Source of the DNA: Chloroflexia bacterium
GTDB lineage: Bacteria > Chloroflexota > Chloroflexia > DTKN01
Length of the DNA: 48,475 bases
Assembly: GCA_016928715.1 (NCBI GenBank)
Contig: JAFGKG010000015.1
Coordinates: 1-48,475 of the forward strand
Reading direction: 5' to 3'
In this document: in pieces, positions 1-7,251 of the stretch
How positions within the stretch are numbered: position 1 is the first letter of the stretch
Layout: each line of letters starts with the position of its first letter
Made by a program: the position numbers and the translations under genes
Notes under the pieces: model-generated
Told to the model about the DNA's origin: nothing
Database searches by the model: none
What the model saw: only the letters and a program-made list of their open reading frames with translations

Positions 1-2
1 CA

Positions 3-146
3 GAGCAGATCTATACCACGCTGGAGATGAAGATGAAGTGCGGCCTGGGCAAGTGCGGCCGCTGCAACATTGGCGAAAAGTACGTCTGCATCGACGGCCC
101 CGTCTTTAGCCACGCCGAGATCCTCGATTTCCTGGAAGGGTTCTAA
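3..146 (+). CDS. C-terminal fragment of an FAD/NAD(P)-binding reductase subunit with [2Fe-2S] domain
   Basis: Only the last 47 residues are in the window; the start lies upstream. The frame ends at TAA 144-146. It contains CGLGKCGRC followed by NIGEKYVC, giving Cys-x4-Cys-x2-Cys-x7-Cys, the [2Fe-2S] ligand pattern of the DHODB-type iron-sulfur domain. That domain ends dihydroorotate dehydrogenase electron-transfer subunits and the related gamma subunits of sulfhydrogenases and anaerobic sulfite reductases. The tail IDGPVFSHAEILDFLEGF fits the hydrogenase-gamma-like branch better than PyrK, but the flavin and nucleotide domains are not visible, so the partner enzyme cannot be named. Confidence 0.75.
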   Translation, partial: EQIYTTLEMKMKCGLGKCGRCNIGEKYVCIDGPVFSHAEILDFLEGF

Positions 147-148
147 TG

Positions 149-178
149 CGTTTAAACGTTAGCACGTTTAAACGTTAG
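149..178. repeat. Short direct repeat, gttaaacg-type intergenic word
   Basis: The 14-base word CGTTTAAACGTTAG occurs at 149-162 and again at 165-178. Similar AACGTT-rich words occur after other genes in this window (6455-6482, 11341-11492, 31299-31330), so this looks like one site of a dispersed low-complexity family rather than a local accident. Confidence 0.6.
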
Positions 179-189
179 AGGGAAGGCCT

Positions 190-1584
190 GTGGAAGCACC
201 GAAATCACAACAACCGTTCGGCCAGCGGGAACGGCTGCTGCTTTTCCTGGGCCAGCGCCCCGACCGCATCGTCCGCGACCCCATCTATGAGGCCATCCCC
301 CTGACCCGCCAGGTCCTGGCCATCCTAGAGACCCCCGAATTCCTGCGCCTGGGCCGCATACGGCAGTTGACCTTTGTCCACCTGGTCTGGCCCGGCGCCA
401 CCCACACCCGCTACGGCCACTCGCTGGGGGTGTACCACCTGACCAAGCAGGCCCTGCTCTCCCTGCTGCACAGCGACGAGACCGGCGTCATGGACGCACT
501 GACCCCCCAGGACCTGCAGACGGCCCTGGCGGCGGCGCTGCTGCACGACATCGGCCACTATCCCTTTTCCCACGCCATCGAGGAACTGGGCCACCCGCCC
601 ATCCGCTCCCACGAGGCCGTCGGCGAGACCATCATCCGCGACTCGTCCATCACGCCCGTGCTCAGCGAGGTCTGGGACGTGGACCCGCTCCGCGTCAGCC
701 GGCTGATCAGGGGGCACGGGGTAGAGGGCATCGACCGCCTGCTGCACGGCTTGCTGAGCGGCGCCCTGGACACGGACAAGCTGGACTACCTGGTGCGGGA
801 CTCGGAACGCTGCAACGTCCACTATGGCCTGGTCGACGTGGCCCGGCTGCTGGACTCACTCAAGGTGCGGGCCGACCTGCCCGGCGGCCCGGTGCTGGCC
901 ATCACGCACAAGGGCGTGGGCGCCCTGCACTCCCTGATCCACGCCAAGCGCTCCATGTTTGACATCGTCTACGGCCACCACGTCAACGCCATCGCCTCGA
1001 CCATGCTGCTGCGCTGCGTGCAGGATCTCTTGGAGGCGGGCCTCTTGGAGGCCGGCGAACTCACCATGCAGGATGACGCCGGCCTGGTGCACTTGGTCCG
1101 GGAACGGGCCGCCCAGGACTGCGCCGGCAGCCTGGAGCTGATCGAGGACCTGCTCCAACGCCGGCTGTACAAGCGGGGCCTGATCGTCACCAAGCAGATG
1201 ACGCCCAAGCTCTTCCGCGAGCTGGACTCGCTGCACGCCCAGCCGCGGCAGCGCAAACGGGTGGAGCAGGCCCTGGCCCAAGAGTTCGGCCCCCTGTTGG
1301 GCCGGCCCGTCCGGGATCACGAGATCCTGCTCTCCATCCCCAAGCCCACCAATTACGAGGTGGACATCCAGGTCTATTACGAGGAAAAGAGCCGGCCCCT
1401 GGGCTACGAGGAGTACATGGACTGGGAGCGCGCCACGGGACTGCGGGCCGACGACCTCGAGCGCTATCAGAACTATGCCCGGCGCTTTTTGGTGATCGCG
1501 CCGGCCGATATCTGCGCGCTGCTCAAGACGCCCCGCGGCCAAGAGGCCGCCCTGCGCCTGTTGCGCCAGGCCAAACGCTTGTAA
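190..1584 (+). CDS. HD-domain phosphohydrolase (COG1078-like)
   Basis: 464 residues from a GTG start preceded by GAGGGAAGG. The protein shows the ordered metal-binding signature of HD phosphohydrolases: His77 in RYGHSLGVYHL, the His119-Asp120 pair in ALLHDIGHYPFSH, and a downstream Asp in LDTDKLDYLVRDS near residue 194-206. This arrangement, with GH-x-PFSH, is that of the bacterial dGTPase/SAMHD1-like family that hydrolyses phosphate esters of nucleotides. The substrate cannot be read from sequence. It lies just upstream of the anaerobic ribonucleotide reductase genes, which would suit a dNTP-related role, but a strong promoter separates them, so they are not one transcription unit by necessity. 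Confidence 0.85.
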   Translation: MEAPKSQQPFGQRERLLLFLGQRPDRIVRDPIYEAIPLTRQVLAILETPEFLRLGRIRQLTFVHLVWPGATHTRYGHSLGVYHLTKQALLSLLHSDETGVMDALTPQDLQTALAAALLHDIGHYPFSHAIEELGHPPIRSHEAVGETIIRDSSITPVLSEVWDVDPLRVSRLIRGHGVEGIDRLLHGLLSGALDTDKLDYLVRDSERCNVHYGLVDVARLLDSLKVRADLPGGPVLAITHKGVGALHSLIHAKRSMFDIVYGHHVNAIASTMLLRCVQDLLEAGLLEAGELTMQDDAGLVHLVRERAAQDCAGSLELIEDLLQRRLYKRGLIVTKQMTPKLFRELDSLHAQPRQRKRVEQALAQEFGPLLGRPVRDHEILLSIPKPTNYEVDIQVYYEEKSRPLGYEEYMDWERATGLRADDLERYQNYARRFLVIAPADICALLKTPRGQEAALRLLRQAKRL

Positions 1585-1615
1585 TATTGTTAAAAAACTG
1601 TAACCTATTTCACAC

Positions 1616-1644
1616 TTGACACCCCCCGGAAAGCGTGGTATAAT
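1616..1644 (+). promoter_or_regulatory. Consensus sigma70 promoter upstream of nrdD
   Basis: TTGACA at 1616-1621, a 17-base spacer and TATAAT at 1639-1644: both hexamers are perfect. Transcription would begin near 1651, leaving a leader of about 430 bases before nrdD. Confidence 0.85.
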
Positions 1645-1732
1645 AGGCTCCGCCTCCAGGGAACCCTCCGTTTCCCCAGCTTGTTTGGCGTAACGGTTTT
1701 TTTGTCTTCAGGTCCCCCAGGGGAGCGGGGAA

Positions 1733-1780
1733 ATACTATATATTGTGGTTTGTTTACCCCAAAAATACTATATGTAGTGT
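1733..1780 (+). promoter_or_regulatory. Pair of NrdR boxes upstream of nrdD
   Basis: Box 1 is ATACTATATATTGTGG (1733-1748) and box 2 is ATACTATATGTAGTGT (1765-1780). Both match the NrdR operator consensus acaCwATATaTwGtgt. Their starts are 32 bp apart, about three helical turns, which is the usual NrdR spacing on one DNA face. NrdR is the ATP-cone repressor of ribonucleotide reductase genes that senses dATP/ATP. The position, just before a class III RNR operon, supports the call strongly. The nrdR gene is not in this window. Confidence 0.9.
1743..1771 (+). promoter_or_regulatory. Possible second nrdD promoter embedded in the NrdR boxes
   Basis: TTGTGG (1743-1748), a 17-base spacer and TACTAT (1766-1771) form a weaker promoter whose hexamers fall inside the two NrdR boxes, the expected layout for repression by occlusion. 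The alternative is that NrdR acts as a roadblock to transcription from the consensus promoter at 1616. Confidence 0.4.
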
Positions 1781-2077
1781 TAAGCCCAGACGTCGAGGGT
1801 GGCCCAAAAGACAGCCTGGCAATCGAGTAGCAGTTTGACATCCTTGACCAGGGCGTTTTTTTCTTTGCCGGAAGGCGCTAATAAATTATTCACACTTTTG
1901 AAAAGGGCGGCCGAGGGAAACGGGAAAACCTTGCCGTACAGCGAGCAGGGATTGTGTAGAAGCCGGCCGAGTTGGGCAGAGATTTGAGCGGACGTTTCAG
2001 GGGTCGTTCTAAACAGGGTCGAGGAGATCAACAGCATTTGACCGCCAGGACGCCATAGGGACAAAGGGGTTCCAGCG
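1781..2077 (+). other. Unassigned leader of the nrdD operon
   Basis: About 300 bases between the NrdR boxes and nrdD hold no convincing gene. An AT-rich stretch (around 1855-1910) is followed by a purine-rich segment with AGGGAAACGGGAAAACC, loosely like part of the cobalamin riboswitch core, but the B12-box sequence is absent. No U-run terminator is seen. The segment may be a structured leader; its role is unknown. Confidence 0.35.
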
Positions 2078-5000
2078 ATGCGCATTGAGCAAGTAATCAA
2101 ACGGGATGGATCCATCGTACGATTTGAGCGCCAGCGAATTGAAAAGGCCATCTATGCCGCCGCCCGGGCCGTGGGCAACGGGGAGAGCCGCCAGTGGGCC
2201 GAGACGCTCTCCTGGGCCGTGGTGGGAATCCTGGAGGAGCATTTCGTCCAGAATGGCCGGCAGACGCCCCAGGTGGAAGAGATCCAGGATATTGTCGAAG
2301 AGGTCCTGATCAAGTCGGGCAAACCCCAGGTGGCCAAGGCCTACATCCTCTACCGCCACCAGCGGGCCGAGGCCCGCGCCGCCCAGCGCATGCTGCTGGA
2401 CTCGGAAAAGCTGGTCGACGATTACCTGGATCGCCTGGATTGGCGGGTCAGCGAAAACAGCAACATGAACTATTCCCTACAGGGGCTCAACTTTTACCTG
2501 GCCTCCTCCATCGCCGCCCGCTACTGGCTGCACAAGATCTATCCCCCGGAGGTACAGCAGGCCCACCTGGAGGGGGATATGCACATCCATGATCTCGGGA
2601 TGCTGAGTACCTATTGCTGCGGCTGGGACCTCTACGACCTGCTGGTGCAGGGCTTTGGAGGCGTCTCGGCCAAAATCGAGAGCAACCCCCCCAAACACCT
2701 GCGCACCGCCCTGGGCCAACTGGTCAACTTTTTCTACACCCTGCAGGGAGAGGTGGCCGGCGCAGTGGCGGTCTCGAATTTTGACACGCTGATGGCCCCC
2801 TTTATCCGCTACGACGGGCTGGACTATCGCCAGCTCAAGCAGGCCCTACAGGAGTTTGTATTCAATATCAATGTGCCCACCCGGGTGGGCTTTCAGAGCC
2901 TGGTTTGGGATGAACTGGTGCTGGTGCGACGCAAGGGTCGGGTTGAGGTCGTCGAGATCGGCCAGTTGGTGGACGAACAGTTCGAACGCAATGGACACCG
3001 CGTGCTCAGCCAGGGAAATAGCAGTCGCGCGGTGGCCAACACCGACGACGTGCGGGCGCTGGCCTTTAACCAAGAGGGAGAGGTCGTCTGGGCCCCGGTC
3101 AAGGCCTTTGTCCGCCACCGCGTGCCCAATGGCGCGCCCTTTGTCCGGGTGCGCACCAGCCGGGGGACGGCGGCCATCTCCCAGGCCCACTCGCTTTTTG
3201 CCTTTGAACAACTGAACGGTCATTTCTCCGTTCGCCCGATGACGGCCCGCGACGTAGAGGTCGTCCACGGAAACGCAGTGATTGACGCTGCCAATCATTT
3301 CGTTGCCGTCCGTCGGGCGCCCAATGGGGGAACGCGCAGCAAAATTGACCTGGTCCATCTTATTGACGCTGTGCCAAAGATCGCAGAGCGGGCGCGGGTG
3401 CGAATTCCCAACCCGGCCGCCGGGGTCGCCCGCCTCCGACAGAAAGTGCAGGCTCGGTTCGGCGGGTTCACCCCCTTTTACCTGGAGTATGGAATCAAGG
3501 ACAAGGGCTGCTGGAATCGCTGGAAGCAAAGCGGGTCGATTTCCTACCGAATTTGGCGCGCCCTGGGCGAGGACGAAGCCGGGGCCCAATTTGCTCTGCG
3601 CAACAGCGATCTTTGGTACGAACGCACCCTGGCCGGGGAGCGGTTGGTCGAGTTTGTGCGACTGTTGGGCTGGTACATCACCGAGGGCCACAATGACATT
3701 ACAAACGGGCTGTTTGTCAGCCAGGCCCGGGGCGCCAATCAGGAAGAGATGGAGCGGGTGCTGCGGGCACTGGGGGCGCTGGGCCGTGTGGAGGAAACGG
3801 AAGGTTGGTCGGCCCTTGGCAACCCGATCAGTGAGGTGCTGCGCCTGGCCGGCAAGGGCCTGCTGGCCAGCCTGATCGGCTACCTGGCCGGCACCTATAG
3901 CACCAACAAGATGATCCCCTGGTTCGTCTACGACCTGACCCATCCCCTCCAGGAAACCCTGATCGCCACCCTGCTCCGTGGGGATGGCAGTGAGTACGAC
4001 CGCTACCACGATCTGACCACCACCTCGAAAAAGCTGAGCCTGGGCCTGAGCTTGCTTTTGGCCATGAACGGCTACAAGTTCAGCGTCTACGAAACCTCCT
4101 ACAAAGAGAAGGATTGGAACGACCAGTACACCCTGCGCATCTACAAGGACAAAGCCGCCGCCGAGCGCTACGAAGCCGGCGACCTGTTGGCCCGGGTGTG
4201 CACCAGGCGGGAGACCTTTGCCTACGACCGGGAGTACGAGTACGATCTCAGTGTGGATACCGAGCTGGAGAATTTCGTCGGCGGCAGCGGCTTGCTCTGC
4301 TTTCACAACACACCCTTTACAAACGTTACGATGGACCTTACCCCCCCCCCCACCCTGCGGGACCAGGCCGTGGTCATTGGGGGGCAGCCGCAGAACGCCA
4401 GCTATGGCGAATTCCAGGCCGAGATGGACATGTTCAACCGCGCCTTTGCCGAACTGATGCTGGAGGGGGACGCCAAAGCGCGCGTTTTTACGTTTCCTAT
4501 CCCCACTTACAACGTCACCCGCGATTTCGACTGGGAGAATCCCATCCTGGAGCCGGTGTGGTCGCTCAGCGCACGTTACGGCGTTCCGTATTGGAGTAAC
4601 TACATCAGTAGCGATATGGACCCCGAAGACGCTACCAGTATGTGTTGTCGGTTGCGCCTAGATCGACGCGAACTGCGCAAGCGCGCCGGCGGGCTCTTTG
4701 CCTCGGCGCCCCTCACTGGCTCGGTGGGCGTGGTCACCATCAATATGCCCCGCCTGGGCCACCAGGCCCACGACGAGGCCGATTTCCAGGCCCGCCTGGA
4801 GCGACTGATGGAGGTGGGCAAGACCAGCCTGGAGATCAAGCGCAAAATGCTCGAGACGCTCACCGAAAAGCGGCTCTACCCCTACGCCCGCCACTACCTG
4901 CGGGCCATCAAGCAGCAGACCAACGCCTATTGGAGCAACCACTTTTCCACCATCGGCCTCATCGGCATGAACGAGGCGGCCCTGAACCTGCTGGGCGTGA

Positions 5001-5524
5001 GCATCGCCCATCCCGAGGGCAAGGCCTTTGCCGTACGCACGCTCGAATTCATGCGCCAGATACTGGAACGCTTCCAGCACGAGACCGGCAACCTCTACAA
5101 CCTGGAGGCCACGCCGGCCGAGGGCGCCTCCTTCCGCCTGGCCCGGACCGACCGCGAGCACTATCCGCTGATCATCACCGCCGGCAGCGAGACGGCGCCC
5201 TATTACACCAACTCTACCCATCTCCCGGTCTCGTACAGCGACGATCTCTTTGAGGTGTTGGAGCACCAGGACGATCTGCAGACCCTCTACACCGGTGGGA
5301 CGGTGCTGCACATCTTTTTGGGAGAGCAACTGGACGACTGGCGCCAGGCCCGCCGATTGGTCCGCACGGTGGCCGAGAACTTTCGCCTGCCCTACTTTAC
5401 TCTCTCGCCCACATTTAGCATCTGCCCGGTGCACGGCTACATACCGGGCGAGCACAAGTATTGCCCCTACGAGCACACCGAGGATGAACTAGAACGATTT
5501 GGCCGGATTGTGGAGGGGAGCTAG
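2078..5524 (+). CDS. nrdD: Class III anaerobic ribonucleoside-triphosphate reductase, large chain, intein-containing, without glycyl-radical domain
   Basis: 1148 residues; removal of a 471-residue intein (residues 274-744) leaves 677. An ATP-cone at the N-terminus (MRIEQVIKRDGSIVRFERQR) would sense ATP/dATP. Catalytic landmarks are HIHDLGMLSTYCCGWDLYD and DATSMCCRLRLD, the latter holding the active-site Cys of class III enzymes. The C-terminus has the start of the zinc site (SICPVHGYIPGEHKYCPY), but the usual final Cys pair is replaced by EHTEDEL, and the chain stops at TAG 5522 before the RxxGY glycyl-radical motif. That motif is found in the next ORF (5560-5751). The enzyme reduces NTPs to dNTPs anaerobically using a glycyl radical made by NrdG, encoded downstream. 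Confidence 0.93.
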   Translation: MRIEQVIKRDGSIVRFERQRIEKAIYAAARAVGNGESRQWAETLSWAVVGILEEHFVQNGRQTPQVEEIQDIVEEVLIKSGKPQVAKAYILYRHQRAEARAAQRMLLDSEKLVDDYLDRLDWRVSENSNMNYSLQGLNFYLASSIAARYWLHKIYPPEVQQAHLEGDMHIHDLGMLSTYCCGWDLYDLLVQGFGGVSAKIESNPPKHLRTALGQLVNFFYTLQGEVAGAVAVSNFDTLMAPFIRYDGLDYRQLKQALQEFVFNINVPTRVGFQSLVWDELVLVRRKGRVEVVEIGQLVDEQFERNGHRVLSQGNSSRAVANTDDVRALAFNQEGEVVWAPVKAFVRHRVPNGAPFVRVRTSRGTAAISQAHSLFAFEQLNGHFSVRPMTARDVEVVHGNAVIDAANHFVAVRRAPNGGTRSKIDLVHLIDAVPKIAERARVRIPNPAAGVARLRQKVQARFGGFTPFYLEYGIKDKGCWNRWKQSGSISYRIWRALGEDEAGAQFALRNSDLWYERTLAGERLVEFVRLLGWYITEGHNDITNGLFVSQARGANQEEMERVLRALGALGRVEETEGWSALGNPISEVLRLAGKGLLASLIGYLAGTYSTNKMIPWFVYDLTHPLQETLIATLLRGDGSEYDRYHDLTTTSKKLSLGLSLLLAMNGYKFSVYETSYKEKDWNDQYTLRIYKDKAAAERYEAGDLLARVCTRRETFAYDREYEYDLSVDTELENFVGGSGLLCFHNTPFTNVTMDLTPPPTLRDQAVVIGGQPQNASYGEFQAEMDMFNRAFAELMLEGDAKARVFTFPIPTYNVTRDFDWENPILEPVWSLSARYGVPYWSNYISSDMDPEDATSMCCRLRLDRRELRKRAGGLFASAPLTGSVGVVTINMPRLGHQAHDEADFQARLERLMEVGKTSLEIKRKMLETLTEKRLYPYARHYLRAIKQQTNAYWSNHFSTIGLIGMNEAALNLLGVSIAHPEGKAFAVRTLEFMRQILERFQHETGNLYNLEATPAEGASFRLARTDREHYPLIITAGSETAPYYTNSTHLPVSYSDDLFEVLEHQDDLQTLYTGGTVLHIFLGEQLDDWRQARRLVRTVAENFRLPYFTLSPTFSICPVHGYIPGEHKYCPYEHTEDELERFGRIVEGS
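2897..4309 (+). other. Intein with LAGLIDADG (DOD) homing endonuclease inside NrdD
   Basis: The coding segment for residues 274-744 interrupts the conserved NrdD motif RVGFQ/TPFTN exactly between Gln and Thr. It begins with Ser rather than the more common Cys (SLVWDELVLV), has a block-B-like stretch RGTAAISQAHSLF, DOD endonuclease motifs LLGWYITEG (near residue 527) and LLRGDGSEYD (near 632), and ends in LLCFHN with the penultimate His and terminal Asn used for cyclisation; the +1 extein residue is Thr. All splicing blocks seem present, so it should splice, and the endonuclease acidic residues look intact, so the element may still be mobile. Inteins are known in other NrdD proteins, for example in Methanocaldococcus. 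Confidence 0.93.
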
Positions 5525-5559
5525 CCCCTGGTCAATCCCGATCGAACTGGAGGATACGG

Positions 5560-5751
5560 ATGAGCACACAGATCATGGAACAACTGGACGTTCAGGTCGT
5601 TGAGGAAACGGACGTTCAGGAGCGGCCCCAACTGCGGGTCCCCTGCGAGGTTTACAGCCGCATTGTCGGCTACCTGCGCCCCGTGCAGAACTGGCACGAG
5701 GGCAAGCAGCAGGAATTCAGCGAGCGCAAGACCTTTCGCCTGCCCGAGTAG
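5560..5751 (+). CDS. Stand-alone glycyl-radical domain of class III ribonucleotide reductase
   Basis: 63 residues from ATG, with GGAGG about six bases upstream. Residues 30-53 (EVYSRIVGYLRPVQNWHEGK then QQEF) are the C-terminal glycyl-radical segment normally fused to NrdD; Gly37 in RIVGY is the predicted radical site. The preceding 25 residues are acidic and unlike the usual linker. The single Cys29 might complete the zinc site left unfinished in the large chain. The gene starts 35 bases after the nrdD stop, in another frame, and nrdG follows three bases later, so large chain, radical domain and activase form an operon. The closest functional analogy is YfiD/GrcA, the detached glycyl-radical domain of pyruvate formate-lyase. 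It could also be a broken gene, but its own ribosome site argues for real expression. Confidence 0.88.
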   Translation: MSTQIMEQLDVQVVEETDVQERPQLRVPCEVYSRIVGYLRPVQNWHEGKQQEFSERKTFRLPE

Positions 5752-5754
5752 GGA

Positions 5755-6453
5755 ATGGAGATCAAGGGCTGGCAGCGCACCTCGCTGATCGACTATCCGG
5801 AACACATTGCCACCGTGTTCTTTACGGGCGGCTGCAATTTTCGCTGCCCCCTCTGCCACAATGCCGGCCTGGTCCTGCAGCCGGACGAATTCCCCTCCCT
5901 GTCCGAGGCCGAGGTCTGGGATTTCCTGCAGCGGCGGGCCGGCCTGCTGGACGGTGTCGTCCTCACCGGCGGCGAACCCACCCTGCAGCCCGACCTGCTG
6001 CCCTTTATCCGGCGCCTGCGCAGCTACGATCTCGCGGTCAAGCTGGATACCAACGGCTATCGCCCCGACGTCCTCCAAGCGCTGCTGGACGAGGGCCTGC
6101 TCGACTACGTGGCCATGGACGTCAAGGCCCCCCCGGTCAAGTATGCCCTGCTGGCCGGCCGGCCCAACCTGGACCTGTCCCGCATCGAAGGCAGCATCGC
6201 CCTGCTCAAAGCGAGCAATGTGGCGTACGAGTTCCGCACCACCGTCGTCCCCGGGCTGCTGGACGAGGAGGACATCGTCCAGGTCGCCCAGTGGGTGACC
6301 GACGCCCCCCTGTACGCCCTGCAGCAGTTCCGCCCCCAGGGCACGCTGGATCCGGCCCTGGAGCAGGTCTCGCCCTATCCCACGGAGCGGATGCAGTCCA
6401 TGGCCGAACGGGCCGGCCGGCACGTGGAACGGGTCGTCCTACGGGGAGTATAA
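5755..6453 (+). CDS. nrdG: Anaerobic ribonucleotide reductase activating protein (radical SAM)
   Basis: 232 residues. The radical SAM cluster motif Cys27-x3-Cys31-x2-Cys34 lies in TGGCNFRCPLCHNAG, followed by VVLTGGEPTLQ (the GGE SAM-binding motif) and DTNGY. The protein reductively cleaves S-adenosylmethionine to abstract hydrogen from the NrdD glycine. It is close to the longer NrdG/PflA-like type with MEIKGWQRTSLIDYP at the start. The ATG lies three bases after the stop of the glycyl-radical ORF, implying translational coupling; its natural target would be Gly37 of that small protein. Confidence 0.92.
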   Translation: MEIKGWQRTSLIDYPEHIATVFFTGGCNFRCPLCHNAGLVLQPDEFPSLSEAEVWDFLQRRAGLLDGVVLTGGEPTLQPDLLPFIRRLRSYDLAVKLDTNGYRPDVLQALLDEGLLDYVAMDVKAPPVKYALLAGRPNLDLSRIEGSIALLKASNVAYEFRTTVVPGLLDEEDIVQVAQWVTDAPLYALQQFRPQGTLDPALEQVSPYPTERMQSMAERAGRHVERVVLRGV

Positions 6454-6454
6454 T

Positions 6455-6482
6455 ACGGTTGACCGTTGCAAGTTAAACGTTT
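6455..6482. repeat. Dispersed GGTTGACCGTT-type intergenic repeat
   Basis: TACGGTTGACCGTTGCAAGT begins at the nrdG stop codon and closely resembles TACGGTTGAACGTTACAGGT at 31297-31316, which also begins right after a stop codon. It is a recurring 3'-flank word in this genome segment; its function is unknown. Confidence 0.5.
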
Positions 6483-6496
6483 CCCAGGAGACTCGC

Positions 6497-6718
6497 GTGG
6501 ACTTGAAGCACATCGCCTCCATCCAGTTCGTCGATCAAAACAGCGGCCGCGATGCCCTCATCCTGGTGCGGGCCAAAAAGGACACCGTCTCTTTGGACAT
6601 CTCGCTGATCCCGCAGCGCTCCCTCGAAATCGTCCTGGGGCTGCAGGAGGGAGAGAAACTGGTCGAACAACTCGGGCGGGCGCTGGACCTGGCCCGCTAC
6701 CAGGACGAGTTGCCCTGA
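6497..6718 (+). CDS. Small conserved-looking protein of unknown function
   Basis: 73 residues from a GTG start with AGGAG seven bases upstream. The sequence has an alternating beta-strand pattern (IASIQFVDQ, DALILVRAKKDTVSLDISL) followed by a helix (RSLEIVLGLQEGEKLVEQLGRALDLARY). It has no Cys, no membrane segment and no motif I can assign. Its stop codon overlaps the probable start of the following acetyltransferase (CTGA), so the two are probably co-translated. Confidence 0.6.
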   Translation: MDLKHIASIQFVDQNSGRDALILVRAKKDTVSLDISLIPQRSLEIVLGLQEGEKLVEQLGRALDLARYQDELP

Positions 6719-7161
6719 ACGCCATTCGCCCGGCCCAGCCCGCGGACGCTCCCCGCCTGGCCGACCTCTGCGGCCAGCTCGGCTATCCCACCACGCCCGA
6801 ACAGATCCGGCAGCGATTGGCCGCCATCCTGGCCGACCCGCAGCAGTTGCTCCTGGTGGCCGAGAGCCCGGCCGGCCAGGTCGTGGCCTGGGTACAGGCC
6901 GCTGTGCAGCGCCTGCTGGTCAGCGAGACGCGGGCCATGCTGACCGGCCTGGTCGTCGACGAGGCCTGTCGCGGCCAGGGCCTGGGCCGGCAGCTCGTGG
7001 TCGAGGTGGAACGCTGGGCCATCGAGCAGGGCTGCACCGCCGTCACGGTGCGCTCCAACGTCGTGCGCCGGCGCGCCCATCAGTTCTACCTGGACCTGGG
7101 CTACGAACCGGTCAAGACCCAGCAGGCCTTTTGCAAAAAACTGCCGGGTAGTATAGAATAG
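6715..7161 (+). CDS. GNAT family N-acetyltransferase
   Basis: 148 residues if translation starts at CTG 6715. The start is inferred: the family-like sequence begins NAIRPAQPADAPRLADLC and no ATG, GTG or TTG occurs near it in frame; CTG overlaps the upstream stop as CTGA. The only farther start would be TTG 6466, which would add a long non-homologous extension over the preceding gene. The acetyl-CoA site is TGLVVDEACRGQGLGRQLV (Q/RxxGxG/A), and the end FYLDLGYEPVKTQQAFCKKL is typical of the fold. The substrate is unknown. Confidence 0.8.
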   Translation: MNAIRPAQPADAPRLADLCGQLGYPTTPEQIRQRLAAILADPQQLLLVAESPAGQVVAWVQAAVQRLLVSETRAMLTGLVVDEACRGQGLGRQLVVEVERWAIEQGCTAVTVRSNVVRRRAHQFYLDLGYEPVKTQQAFCKKLPGSIE

Positions 7162-7199
7162 AGGTTGGAGGTTGGAGGTTGGGGGTTGGAGGTTGGGGA
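7161..7199. repeat. Tandem GAGGTTG / GGGGTTG heptamers
   Basis: Five imperfect copies of a seven-base G-rich unit (gaggttg or gggggttg) follow immediately after the acetyltransferase stop codon. The run is low complexity and purine/T rich on this strand. It may be slippage-derived. Confidence 0.65.
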
Positions 7200-7251
7200 G
7201 GTGCCCGCCCTGCTCAAGAGCGCAGGTTTGAGCTAAACTCAAGAGGAGACC

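Noticed and set aside
1880-2000. Cobalamin riboswitch upstream of nrdD
   Set aside because: A GGGAAACGGGAAAACC segment is loosely similar to the core, but the conserved B12-box and CCACTG elements are not present.
2846-4306. Long antisense frame opposite the nrdD intein and similar long antisense frames elsewhere
   Set aside because: Shadow frames of GC-rich codon usage; no ribosome sites or recognisable motifs.
6466-6714. N-terminal extension of the acetyltransferase from TTG 6466
   Set aside because: The extension overlaps the 73-residue gene in another frame and has no GNAT-like sequence.
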